Source: Cliona cf. orientalis (lineage: Eukaryota; Porifera; Demospongiae; Clionaida; Clionaidae). Taken from it: a stretch of 64,000 bases of DNA. Every line of letters starts with the position of its first letter. Within the stretch, counting starts at the first letter, position 1. Positions 1 through 11,189 of the stretch are shown here, piece by piece. The position numbers and the translations under genes are program-made. Where the stretch lies: assembly GCA_963930775.1 (NCBI GenBank), contig OZ005697.1, positions 5,912,292 through 5,976,291 on the forward strand. Direction: 5' to 3'. Below the pieces are notes generated by a model that was not told the DNA's origin, ran no database searches, and saw only the letters and a program-made list of their open reading frames with translations.

Positions 1-223
1 TGACTTCCAATCCATAATCAACATGTGTTCTAACTGGCATTACTGTGTTATGCAATCACTTAGAGTATGTTTTGTGTGTGCATGCTAGCTATCACGTACA
101 TGACTTGATGGGCAATAGTATATAAATTGAGTGTAGCTAATTTTATATAGCTAGCATTGTGTGTATGCATGACAGTTGAATAAATAACTTTCAGTGTGGC
201 TAATCAGATCGAGATGTTATTGC

Positions 224-569
224 ATGGGCGTCGCACCCGGGGGGGGGGGGGGGGGGGGGGGGGGCGGGTCAGGGGGCTATGCCCCCACTTTTCATGACCG
301 GATACACCCACTTTAGATTATGCCATAGAATAAGCTGACCTTACCCGTCTATATGAACGTTTTGCCTGAAAACTAGACTGCTTTCATCTGTGCTTGAGTT
401 GATAGCAGCTTCTGTCTGCCCTACAGTCGTCCCCGCTGCTTTTGCTCGTTAAGTTCAGTGCTAATCACGAACTCGTTTCCCATTAATTAGTGGGCGTGGC
501 TATAAATTTGGCGCGCGTACTGTTACTTGACCCTTGCCCCCTCACCTTCCAATTGCTTCCGATGCCTAT
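224..569 (-). mobile_element. Dispersed MITE-like repeat, copy 1
   Basis: This roughly 346-bp unit recurs in opposite orientation at 56294-56625, with high similarity along its whole length by eye. Its ends are weakly inverted (ATGGGCGTCGCACCC at one end, CTTCCGATGCCTAT at the other, sharing GGCGTCG). A long G/C homopolymer lies just inside one end of both copies. No coding capacity is seen. The inverted ends suggest a non-autonomous DNA transposon; the superfamily is unknown. Confidence 0.7.
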
Positions 570-769
570 GTATTGAATTATAGAGTGCCTTATAATTGTA
601 GTTACTTCAGTTATCTTCCTGTGCGTGCATGCTACTTGTACTGCCACTCCTTCAGCTTACAATATTATTCCCTGCCATGGGAACGTTAAGGTAGCATTAA
701 AGTGCGTGGGCGTGAGGTGGGGGATATGACACCTAAACCACATCAAAGTCATTAGTGAGGTGCATGTTG

Positions 770-1690
770 TGTAACCACGCCCTTTTAATTGCACAGGTCT
801 CAGGGGTGTGGCTGCTAGAGCCGGAAGTGTTCATTTAATATCCTCCATGGACCGGAAGCCGAGCCGGAAGGGAGGGGCCAGGCCACGCCCAAAACAGCCC
901 CACCCTGTTCCCCAAGGACCACCATTCTCAATCAAGTGCCTACTAACCACCGGATGTCCACCGGAAGCCCACAATCAATCCCAATTAAAACACACAGCTT
1001 CCTCAAGGCCAAAACACACACAAACACTTGGAGGCCGTTCTGCCACACCGCCCACGCAAGAGCTCACCTCATTTCCTGTGTGGGCGGAGTAACAACACGT
1101 CATCGCAACCACATCCGCTTCAAACCATCGTCAGCTTCCGTCCAGCCGTACGGTCCCGATCCCCTCCATCGCACCGCCGTACAGTGCCTCATTAACAGAC
1201 ATGGCCTCACCTTTGACCTCCTGCCACGCCCCCAAGCCTCCTCGCGGGGTTCAAAGGTCACCACCGCTTCCGGGACACGCCCACCTATCGCCGAGGCCAA
1301 GTCCCAGGTGCCGATATCCAAGCACTGGCCCGTGAAGCCACGCCCAATCGGAAGCAATAAAACCTGCATTAACGCACACGCACACACTCCACACAGTGCC
1401 AGGAACACGCCCACATGCTTAATTAGGCCTAATAAGGCTTTTTTTTTTTTTTTTTTGTCGTTGCGGTTAATAGTTAAGAAAGAATGCTTTGATCTTGCTT
1501 TGAAGTGGGCAATTACCGGTGTTTTCTTCAGGGGCCACTTCCGGTCGCTAATTACACGCGCATAATCATCCCTGGCCGATTCTAGACACGCCCACCTTCG
1601 ACCAAAAGCACTCGTATGGCCTCTTCGGCCACGCCCCTTCACGATTCGCTAATTGAATTAGCCAATCCTGACGCTCACGCCCACGCACCC
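770..1690. promoter_or_regulatory. CACGCCC / CCGGAAG motif cluster
   Basis: At least nine CACGCCC-type boxes, nearly all in the same orientation, and several CCGGAAG boxes occur within about 900 bp that is locally GC-richer than the flanks. CACGCCC resembles KLF/Sp sites and CCGGAAG resembles ETS sites. It could be a CpG-island-like regulatory region or a degenerate repeat; no transcript start can be fixed from sequence. Confidence 0.25.
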
Positions 1691-2318
1691 TTAATTCCTA
1701 CTATAGTAATAGTGAAAAGTTCAAAACATATTATTATTATGCATCCTGATTGGTAAAGGGTACGTAGGATTCAAAAGATGATAGAAGGCTACGTAATGAG
1801 TACTGCCATGGCACGTTTAATTAAAGAAGAATAATTATTATTCTTCCAGTTTATTCTAGCATTTCAATAACATTATGAGTTGCTCAATCACAATTTTGGA
1901 AAATTGATGCCATGCAGGCTATGGTCATAAGCTCTTTGATAATAGGTAGGATCATGTCATGATCAAAAGATCCTAATGGTTTCACTTTGCTGTATCATCT
2001 AATCTATGGTTCCATAGAGCAGAAGAGTTGGTTCCGTAATTCGATTATACAGTTGTGTAACCCATAGCTACCTATTTAGCTAGTGCATGCTATCATTCGT
2101 AAAATCAAAAATTCACTTTTTGAAGTATTATAGTTTTTTTTATGTATCTTATGGTTGCATTCTTATGTGCATAAGTTAATTTTTATCCCAGGGGGATATG
2201 AAAATTGGGGGGGGGGGGGGGGGGGGGGGGTAATAATGTACCTATAAAATTAACTGATAGTCATACGTGACCTGGTAATGTTAGTCTTGATACCAGATCT
2301 AGACTGGCGCTCCCATCG

Positions 2319-2360
2319 CAGTGTTTAGTTCTTTCAGGATCCTGAAATAACTAAACACTG
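2319..2360. repeat. Loop-less 42-bp palindrome
   Basis: Two 21-base arms meet at a GGATCC centre with no spacer and one mismatch. It lies about 300 bp upstream of the calmodulin-like gene. It may be a remnant of a foldback element or a symmetric binding site. Confidence 0.75.
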
Positions 2361-2583
2361 GTAGTGTGGTCATGACAATGGCTAAAACAGCTTCTTAAAG
2401 ACCAATTTAATAAAAGATTATTGAACATATATATATATACGTCACCCTTATAGCCCAGGTCCCAATCAAAAGGCCTGGGGACAAGCTCACCCTATCTTTA
2501 ACCCTGGCCCGCTGGCCACCGGAAGCTAATTAAAAGTAAGTGGGTGTGACATGTTGGTAACCTAGCGGAAGTACTAGTTGCGG

Positions 2584-2660
2584 TATAAACTTGAAGCAAT
2601 TGTCCATTCTGTCTCACGCATTGCATTCTTTAGCGATCGATCTCATCCCGATTCTTATCA
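2584..2660 (+). promoter_or_regulatory. Putative core promoter of the calmodulin-like gene
   Basis: A TATAAAC box begins at about 2584, some 75 bp before the ATG at 2661, with a pyrimidine-rich stretch in between. The spacing suits a TATA promoter with a short 5' leader. This is motif-based inference only. Confidence 0.35.
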
Positions 2661-5600
2661 ATGGTAAGACTACATCGAGTTATCTGTACATGTGCTATGT
2701 TGATTGTGCATAACCTGATATATAGGCACAGATTAGCGAACAAGAAAAGGCCGCCTTCAAACAGGCGTTTGACTCTTTCGATGTCAACAAGGATGGGCAC
2801 ATCACCAGCAGCGAGCTAAAGACAGTGCTAAAGAAGCTCGGACAATGCCCTACCGACGCGGAGATTGCCGAGTTCATCAAGGCTTGCGATGTGGACAAAA
2901 ACGGAACGATCGAATTTAACGAATTTTGTCGTTACCTAGTCGAATTGCGCAGAAAGGTGAGTCTGATTTCAACCCAGCATTTTTGAATGTATGTTGCATG
3001 CATGAGACTTATGATGTCGATGTTGCGGCGGTACCCCGGCAGCGTTGAGGTTCTGTAGTCGCAAGCCAGGGTGTGGCTTAAGTTAAGCGAATTATCCGGA
3101 GGCAGTACAGTTTGTTGATGTAGGAGTATGCAATGCTATTGTATTAAAAAAGCAAGAGTACAGTAGCAGAGATTTGGTCCATTACACCTTGGTTACGTTA
3201 ACACTGCCAAGCACTGCACATGTAGTACACTAATGCCATGCTGCTTACCGATCTGCCGCTAGCTAGCTCCTCATCAGCCTACAGTCACTTGGATACTATG
3301 TAATAAAATTAATTCACACATACCAGGAATGTAATAATATATGTGACCCGCTCTGAGAAAAGGGACCACTCGGGATAAAATTTCATTAGCTAAAATGTGG
3401 GGAAAATTACATACAATTTAATACAAAATTTAATTATAAATGTGCATTTTCCGAAAAACGAATGTACCTATATACCCGAGTGCATAAAAATGATCATAAC
3501 TCCACTTTCATGAGACTTGCACCATTGGATTCAGTACACACAGAGCTATCAATCCATGCCAAAAACTCAATATCCTGAGTGGTCTCTTTTCTCAGAGCAG
3601 GTCACATTATTATTATTTGACTGTCCATTGCAGATTGTATATGCCTATATATAATTACCCCACACGCGCATGCACAGCTAAGGGTAAAGCAATTGCTTTT
3701 GTCTGTCGTCGATCAACATGAAAATTGCCAGATCTGGAGATCTCATGCGCACAACTATGTAGACAAAGGTCGTCAACAGGTGCTAGATCGGTAGGTGCAG
3801 CGTGTGGGGTATGTGCTCTATACAGAGCTCTAGTTATTGTCTGTATCATGTGACTATACTTGTGCAATGATACTATAGGTTTATTCAAGCTGTACTCTTG
3901 CATAGACTCAGTCCTATTGTAATTCAAGCCAGTATATGAAGCCTGTCTATAGTTGCTAGTTTAATAATTATTTACAGTCGAGCCTCCGAACAAAGGACAC
4001 TTTGGGAACGGGCCTTTTGTCCTTTGTTCGGAGGTTATCGTTATCTCGGAGGTTTGCCACATTTTGACCTTAAATTATCTTTAATAGGGCAGAGATTCAT
4101 TGAAATGTAAAAATGTACTAACCGTATGACAATTGAATGTTCAAAACCTGACATTGTGTTATGAGTAGACTAAAGTATAGTCATGCAGTGTCACTTGTCT
4201 TGCAGATGATATGCATGCTTTAGGTTAACAATCTTATCAATATTTGAACTGACAGACAAGGCTTCATGTCCATGTCCTTTATATTCAAAAGTAGCACACA
4301 TGTAGCTATAACTTCCAAACAGTTATAGCTAGCTTCCTTGCAAGTTGTCAATCTGGGAAGGGGTTCTTGTTGATCAATGTCATCGTCCTCATGATCATCA
4401 CCATCTCCTTCCATTTGCTGAGGAGCTGGTTATGCAGGGGGACTTGAAATACCATGTATGTATCACTTCTATGGACCTGCGCCTTACATAGATAAGATGG
4501 AGTTGGTGGACTCATTAACATTATTCCAGTGGCCTTGTCTAATAGCTATCATGTACGTATATTTGCATCAGCGTGTGCAACTTGGTGGTGTGGGCGTGGC
4601 ACATTTTTGAGGGCATGGTTTCCTGGTGTCCATTATTTAGAAGCGAATTTGTATTGGAGAGTCACGTTGGGAGCTGGACTTTTGTCCGCTGTCCGGAAAC
4701 GAGAAGCGTCCACTTCTCGGAGGTTGCGTAAGTACTACAATCATGCTAAATCCAATCCGTAACATGACGCTTGTCCGTTGTAGAGAGGTTGTCCTCTTCT
4801 CGGAGGGTCCGTTATCGGAGGCTCGACTGTATTCAGTGGCTGTACACACTTGATTGTAGTGTAATTGGATTCCCTTGAGAAAGTGAATACAACAATCATT
4901 CTCAGAACTAGCTGCCTCTGGAAGTTATGTTTTTAATGCAGGAACTCAGCAAGTCTGCTGACCACTAGCACTGTCATTATTTTAGTAACTCCACACCATA
5001 CATGATACCTACATAATATGCCTACATGCACCGCACTCATTGAATTATGACTGAAGTTACTCATAGACAACTTGATCTCATTGAATTATGACTGAAGTTA
5101 CTCATAGACAACTCGATGAGTGCATACATCATATTATATTGCTGTATTTTTATAGTACTACCTTCATAAGCTTTATAGGGCTTTTAGCTACTTGAACTTT
5201 GTAATTAGTCTCGCAAGCTACACCCTTGAATCTCCGAGAAAAAGAGGGTCTGGTTAACTGTGTTTATTGTGCGTGCGCATGACAGTCACTATATTATAGT
5301 AATGCTGAAAAGCTACAATCTGATCAGTCACTCCAGGATCTTGGAGCAACAACTTGATTTATGTGAAGTTATACCAGATCCTCTTTCTCTCAAGGATTGA
5401 AGGATGTGGCTTGCGAGACTAGTTCGTAATTAATAACATCAACTGTGGGCACTCTTGTATAGACTTCCATGCATCATTGTAACAATGTCATAGTAAGGCC
5501 AGACTAATTAAGTAAGTTGTTGCACGGATTCGCTCCAATTTTTGGGCAAACAGAAGAAAAAATTTAATTAAGTTGGGTGGAGCTTATGTACAGTAGAGTG

Positions 5601-6790
5601 GTTTTTGTATTCTACCTTGATTCTCTGGTCCTAGATAGTCACATTAGTCTATCTTAATTAGATTGTGGTCTATAACCACACCCCAATTGATTGCTTTTTT
5701 TTTCTTTTTTTTTTTTGGTCGCTCGGTCGGTCCAATTTTTACCTCACAATATCCAAGCAACAACAAATAAATCACTGTATATAGTGACTGACAGACTGAG
5801 TTTCTTTACTATGCATGTGACTGACAGTAGCACAGTGCTATTGAGCCGCATCAGTTGTGACACAAATCCAGATCCATGGCAAAACGTTTCCGACAAAATT
5901 ATACGATAATTTTCTTGAGCACAAATTACCAGATTTGACAAAATCACCATGCATGCACTGTTACAATAATATTATTATTATTCTCAGATCTTCAATGAGA
6001 TTGATGCTGATGGGAATGGATACATAACACCTGATGAAGTGGTTGTTGGATTTAAGAAGATGGGAGTGGATCTCACTCTTGATGGTGCTAAAGCCATTGT
6101 GAGTGAGGCTGACACTAACAAGGATGGAAGGATCAGCTACGATGGTAAGAAAGAGATACTGTACTAAAATTATAATACCCAGAACTGATACATAGCATGT
6201 GTCAAGGAGCTGTCAATGATCCGTGCACTGCGCCCATGCATATTTGTTATTATCTTGGGATCTCAAAACCTTGACCCCATCCCTCTCACCCCTGTGTTCC
6301 CTCCTCCCTAAATTTTTACATTTAGCTAATAAGTACCTATTTCAGAGACTGAGCTATAATTTTTTATTCTTTCTGAGAAGCAGAATCACAAACACTTCCA
6401 CCTATACCATCAGTGGCCTGGATGCATTTCTGAGATCTTGTGCTTGCATGTTTACTGCACTGGTGCATGTTTACTGCACTGGTGCTGCTGAGGCATAGGT
6501 AGTGTTTATGGTATCGGGTATCACACATTACACGCCCAATTACCACAAGTCATCAACTGTAAAATTCTTTGCTGCATGGATACAGCATGGTAACCATGGT
6601 AATCAGGTGCATATAGGATAACAGTGTTACTATGCTGCCAAAGTATTTTGTTTCTACCCATTCAATAATCTTGACCATTACAGGTAGTAGCTGCTATTAT
6701 TGTGGTTGTGTACTTCAATAGCTAGGCTTTGAAATGTTACACTCTATTGCAGAATTTGTGAAGGCAATGCAAGCAAGGCCTCTTATTTGA
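2661..6790 (+). CDS. Calmodulin-like EF-hand protein, 4 exons
   Basis: Exons are 2661-2663 (the ATG alone), 2726-2956, 5988-6144 and 6753-6790, giving 142 aa. The protein starts MAQISEQEKAAF and carries four canonical 12-residue EF-hand loops: DVNKDGHITSSE, DVDKNGTIEFNE, DADGNGYITPDE and DTNKDGRISYDE. All have acidic residues at positions 1, 3 and 12 and Gly at 6, so all four should bind calcium. Calmodulin is about 149 aa; this one has a short linker and ends QARPLI, so it is a calmodulin-like sensor rather than calmodulin itself. The intron directly after the start codon is a known hallmark of metazoan calmodulin and troponin C genes. Intron 1 is 62 bp; intron 2 is 3.0 kb and carries three MITEs; intron 3 is 608 bp. 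The product is probably cytosolic. Targets cannot be inferred. Confidence 0.93.
3341..3607. mobile_element. MITE with 37-bp terminal inverted repeats
   Basis: The ends are inverted copies beginning ATGTGACCYGCTCTGAGAAA and continuing to about 37 bp with a few transitions. The 267-bp element has no coding capacity. It lies in intron 2 of the calmodulin-like gene. Confidence 0.85.
3975..4829. mobile_element. Tc1/mariner- or pogo-type non-autonomous transposon
   Basis: The left end CAGTCGAGCCTCCGA and right end TCGGAGGCTCGACTG are perfect inverted repeats flanked by TA on both sides (3973-3974 and 4830-4831), as expected for the Tc1/mariner superfamily. Further CTCGGAGGTT-like motifs recur in subterminal regions at both ends. 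The 855-bp interior has no transposase. The CAGT start fits pogo/Tigger-like termini. Confidence 0.85.
5036..5117. repeat. Tandem duplication, 2 x 41 bp
   Basis: Two adjacent 41-bp units (5036-5076 and 5077-5117) differ at one base. They lie in intron 2 of the calmodulin-like gene. Confidence 0.9.
5206..5421. mobile_element. Foldback MITE, TAGTCTCGCAAGC type
   Basis: Inverted ends begin TAGTCTCGCAAGCYACAYCC and can be followed inward for about 48 bp with scattered mismatches. The element is about 216 bp and non-coding. GTAATTA occurs just outside both ends and may be a target duplication. Confidence 0.8.
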
Positions 6791-9700
6791 GAGAATTTCA
6801 GGCTCAACTTTGGAATTTCATGACAAGGTAGTTAGCTAGTATAAAAACTATAGAAATTGTAGTGCTATAATAGCTGTTTACACTCATTAGTTGCTATCTA
6901 GCTTCAAAACTTATTTCTAGCAAAATGAATCTTGTACTATAGACCAGAATAAGGTTCCTTTGACTGTGCTGCATGTTAATCTCCATAATAATAATACTCT
7001 TCGATCATATAACATCTTACTATCATGGAGGATAGAGCAGAAGTTTATGCAAGTGGATGACAAATTTGCTCTATTCCACTGATTTCCTACAACGACATGC
7101 ATTACGAATATTTAATATTATTATGCACATGTCCATATCTACTGATATTTATAATAGCTATATCACGGCCATGAGGGATATATGGCATTTATTGCACCAA
7201 AGCCCGAGGGGAGTAAAAATTAATGCCATGCATCTGAGTGTGCGTGATATAACTTGTATCCCGTGGGCATGTAGCTATCATGGATATGCATAGCTATAGA
7301 ACGCTAGAAAAGACAGGCTCATCTATGATCTTACTCGAAACAGACACACAAAGCCGCTCTCTCAGTTGAGCTCTCAAACTTCTGATAGTCTCGTGACCGA
7401 GGGGTGTGGTCACGTTAACACGACCATTGGCAGCGTATCAAGCACCATTGAGCTCAGAAGCCAAAAAAAAAAACGAAGCTCAAGCTGTGGCTTATCCTGA
7501 GAAATAAGTCTATGCATTTCCATGCCAAAGTGGCTAATAGTATGCAGTAAGCTTACCTGTGTTGACCGGATTGACGACTCTAGATCTGCGAGCTGGACTC
7601 TGCCCTTCGCATCAAACCCGCTTAGAAATGGTCTACTTTAGTCGAGGTCCTGCTGCTATTCTCCATTGATAGAGCCTTATTAAAGAGTCACTGAGGAATT
7701 CTTTGATCCCGGGACCGTTTTACTTCGAGTGCTTCATACTGCACTGTGGTTGCCTATAGCTATTATTATTATACTCCGTATGGATTTTAATGTATATAGC
7801 GACAATGTAGTAAGTTGACGTAAGTAATAATATGCCACAACATTGTTGTGAGTGCTGTCATCAATCTATGACAATATCGGTAACATGCATGCTTATAAAC
7901 ACAATGCATGCATATTAGGCATTGTTAGATGTTACCCAGGTAACTAGTGACAGAATACAGAGTAGCATTAGTCTCAAACAGATTCATGTTAGTATACACA
8001 GTGACACTGCATGTGGGCAACATGCTCAATGTAAAAGAATAGATATACTAATTAAATTCCTATGTCAACATCTAGCAAATCAGTTATTATGGCAGGCATC
8101 TGTCTTGTTTTGGCCCGAAGCTTATAATTATTATTATTATAGTACTGTATTATACAAATTAATGTCATGGCAAAATTGTTTTTCTTGTCCTCTCGTCTGG
8201 GAAGAAACAAGAGCTTTGAGTCAGTATAACCCCGACAATAAAGATAACCACATTGTTTCTATGACCTTATGCACCACAATAGATCTAGAGGTTGTACCTA
8301 TGTACTAATTGAGACCTGGCAGCCATTGAGGAAAGTACTACCGTTAGAAGCCAAAATTCGAACATGGTTAACTTAAAGTAACTGTTGTATTTGACCATTT
8401 GAGGTTACACTGAAGCTTTAGCAAAGTGGTCAAAGTTTATTATTAATTTTATTGCAGAAGCTTTAACCAAAACTTCACAGGGTTTCTTACTGACATTTTC
8501 AAGAGGAAGGAACCGATGCAATAATATTGGTAATTAGGTATAAACAGTTAATTTGAATGTGGGGCAATTATATACCTTAATTGTGGTTCCTACTACATAG
8601 CTAGCAGACGCCCTACATACATGTAGCTACCAATAGCTAGTAGGCATACCGCTAGCTCACTCTGTAAATGCTCGCAATTGTGGAGTGGGGAGCACATGCA
8701 AGGATACAGAATTGTCCCACAATGTTGTGAAATTATACAGTCCCCTGTTTGCATGCATGCAACATTAAATTTGCCCTTTCACGTACTGCAGAATTAAATG
8801 ACTGCAGTATTCTGATGCACCATGCATGGTCGAACAGATTCTTATCTATTTGCCTGTAGCTATAGCTACAAAATTAACTGCAGCACATAATAAAATGATA
8901 TTATAATACTATATACTATTCACTGCATCTGCTCCACTATTAGCTACAAGCATGTAGTGTACACCAATTTGGCATTGATAGTTGAATAGCTACATGGAAA
9001 CTAGATTAGTGCTAGCTTTGTTGTGGTCACTTACCTACATCTACAAAATCTCAATTTGTGTGTTCGCCAAATGAAACCTTTTCACTCCGATCACAGACAA
9101 GGGTCACAAACTGGTTCGTCTGAGTTGCCAAATGACTCGGAGTCAGACATACCATGTGTAGCTGTCAATGATCATATCCTATATTATTGTTGTTACTGTG
9201 GTATTATAAGCCTGCAAAGTTCTGCTTACTTTAGGGGTCAACTCTTCAGTATAGCTAGCTACCTCACACGTACTGCATTAATTTTAACTGGACATCCAAG
9301 TATGATGGACTAGAGCTAATTAAGTGATTGTGTCTTATACAACATTGATAATACACATGTACTTACTATAGAGGCATATTATTATTAACGCTCGGCGCGT
9401 GCGCACGAGGGTTACAGTAGTCTGTTTGTGTGTCTGTTATGCCTGCGTAGGATATTTATGCAACAAAATGAACCACCAGCCAATTTTACGCCAAACTCCA
9501 AAGGTTTTCAACTAAGGGATTTCGCTAAAAAGCTTTCTCTCACGAGTTATAGCTTATTCTTCATATTTAGCATAGCAAAGTCAGCCATTTTTCAGTTCCC
9601 AGTGCCGTAAACTATAGGGTTAAATCCCCTCCGTATACTGCGTGCTAAATGTGCTTTTATTCCATGGTGCATTGTATTCTTGGGTAAACCATGACATAGG

Positions 9701-10520
9701 GGGAGGGGCCTGGGGGGCAATGCGATTTAATCTGTGGCTGTAATACAAGTTTACAAGCTAATTACAACTGTTAGCTACATGCAATGTACCGTGCTTACTT
9801 GCTTATACAATGGTAGGTTGGTCCTATCTAATACCGGGCAGCTAGGATTTAGTTGTTGCAGCTTCTAGCTTAGCTACTAGCCAGTCACGACAATAATTAT
9901 ATTAGCTAACTATATCCACAGCATAGTTGGCATTCAATAATCTCAGACCATTACATATGACATCAGGAATAAGCAGGCCTGAGGCTATCAGGCCTACACA
10001 GTGCAGGTAGATGATCGCACATTCAATTATCATTAGAGTGAAGACAACTAAAATGGCTTTGTTATGATAAAGAGAAACTTAGGAATCTGAGTGAAATACT
10101 GGTAGTAGCAGCTAGGGAGAGGAAGAGAGAGAATTGCATATCATTCTGTGTGCTTTAATTTTTGTCATAATTATCTGGATGTTTAATTAATTAAACACTT
10201 ATAGTCTTGTAGTCTAGTACCAGAGTCATACTAATGACATAATGATTTCCTTTGTTTGGTTTGTTAACTGGGCATAATAATCATGAGTGCTACATGAGGC
10301 TAGCCTTGGAGAGATAGCTACATAATAATTATTTCAATGATAATTATTACAAGTATAAAAAATAATTGAATAAAATTTAAGGATGAAGTAGGGATGGCAA
10401 TGCCAAAAAGTATACAAATAAGATTGTAGGGATAAGAGATAATCACAACCACTATACAACCAGTAGTAGTAGTTAATTGCTTGCCTATCCTTTCCCAATT
10501 GTCATAGAAGTTTTAGTCCG
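6791..10520. other. Gene-poor interval
   Basis: Apart from the tentative exons at 7319-7640 I see no gene. The open frames here (for example 7922-8308) are AT-rich, repetitive in composition and recall no family. Simple TAT/ATT repeats are common. Confidence 0.5.
7319..7640 (-). CDS. Possible exons of an unrecognised minus-strand gene
   Basis: Two short open stretches on the minus strand each end in a good splice donor. The upstream one (about 7640 down to 7557) reads SGFDAKGRVQLADLESSIRS near its end and is followed by GTAAGC. The downstream one (about 7405 down to 7329) includes ETIRSLRAQLRERLCVSVS before GTAAGA. Their composition looks protein-like and faintly coiled-coil, but I could not place start, stop, linking exon or family. 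They may be chance. Confidence 0.2.
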
Positions 10521-10529
10521 CTGGCTATA

Positions 10530-10823
10530 GGCAGCTAGCCAGAGTTGTTGTTTGCAGGAAGCCCAGGTAGTCAGCTGGGTGCCTAGGCTCCCCATTAGCT
10601 GCATATGAACTGGCAAGACTGTTGGCTAGAGGATAGATGCTTGACGGGTATCATCCTCAATCTTGCCGCAGCAAAAACCTTCACACAAAGGCTTGGGGTT
10701 CCCGAAATAAAAAGGGGGAAGTGGCACCACTTCCCTGCACCCAACATCCTACCAGGCTAATCACGTCAAGATAACTTGACGGAGAAAAATAAAAACAAAA
10801 CAAAAAATAAATAAAAATAAAAC
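10530..10823 (+). mobile_element. Possible SINE-like retroposon
   Basis: A GC-balanced stretch of about 250 bp ends in a 40-base A-rich tail (AAAATAAAAACAAAAC style) at 10781-10823, unlike the local AT background. The tail suggests a retroposon on the plus strand. I could not confirm RNA polymerase III A and B boxes or a target duplication. Confidence 0.3.
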
Positions 10824-10999
10824 ATTGAGTGGAGGGTGAGGCGGGGCAAACACAAGATACTGTAGTTCCTCCTCAACCTCTGTCTGAGACTTCACTAACT
10901 TCACTCATTGTTACGTTTGAGTGAGTTTTTATAGCTGCTGGCTGCACGCTTGAATTGCATGCCCTATGCACATGTGACAGGCAGCCCTGCCATACCATA

Positions 11000-11175
11000 G
11001 TGTTTGTTTGTTTGTTTGTTTGTCTCCACAGGCACTAGACAACACACTGTCGTAAAGGCACCCCGCATTATGGAAACATCGATAATCTCATAAGCCAGCT
11101 TGTCTCCAAGCCCTTGCTAGTGCAAGGACCTACAGGATGCACCAGCCTGCTCGCGCAGGGCTGCATTACTTTAGA
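11000..11175 (-). mobile_element. Possible SINE-like retroposon with (AAAC)n tail
   Basis: Read on the minus strand, a GC-richer body of about 150 bp ends in a simple AAAC repeat, seen on the plus strand as GTTT repeated near 11003-11021. This is the usual outline of a SINE. No clear tRNA-derived promoter boxes were identified. Confidence 0.3.
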
Positions 11176-11189
11176 ATATAACAGGGATA

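Larger units (their letters stand above)
1..2660. other. Gene-poor left flank
   Basis: I see no supported gene here. Open frames on both strands between 808 and 1642 overlap each other, have skewed composition and match no family I know. The stretch holds the dispersed repeat at 224-569, a G-run of more than 20 bases at 240-264, a second G-run near 2209-2230, a CACGCCC-rich segment (about 770-1690) and a 42-bp palindrome at 2319-2360. Confidence 0.6.

Noticed and set aside
808-1642. Overlapping open frames of 94, 209 and 180 codons on both strands
   Set aside because: They overlap each other, run through homopolymers and motif arrays, and match no protein family I recognise.
2695-2898. Minus-strand frame over the EF-hand exon
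   Set aside because: It is the antisense shadow of the calmodulin-like exon, whose plus-strand reading is unambiguous.
5038-5117. Possible CRISPR-like direct repeat
   Set aside because: Only two adjacent units with no spacer, in a eukaryotic intron.
7922-8308. 128-codon plus-strand frame
   Set aside because: AT-rich with a poly-Tyr stretch from a simple repeat; no family resemblance and no splice context.
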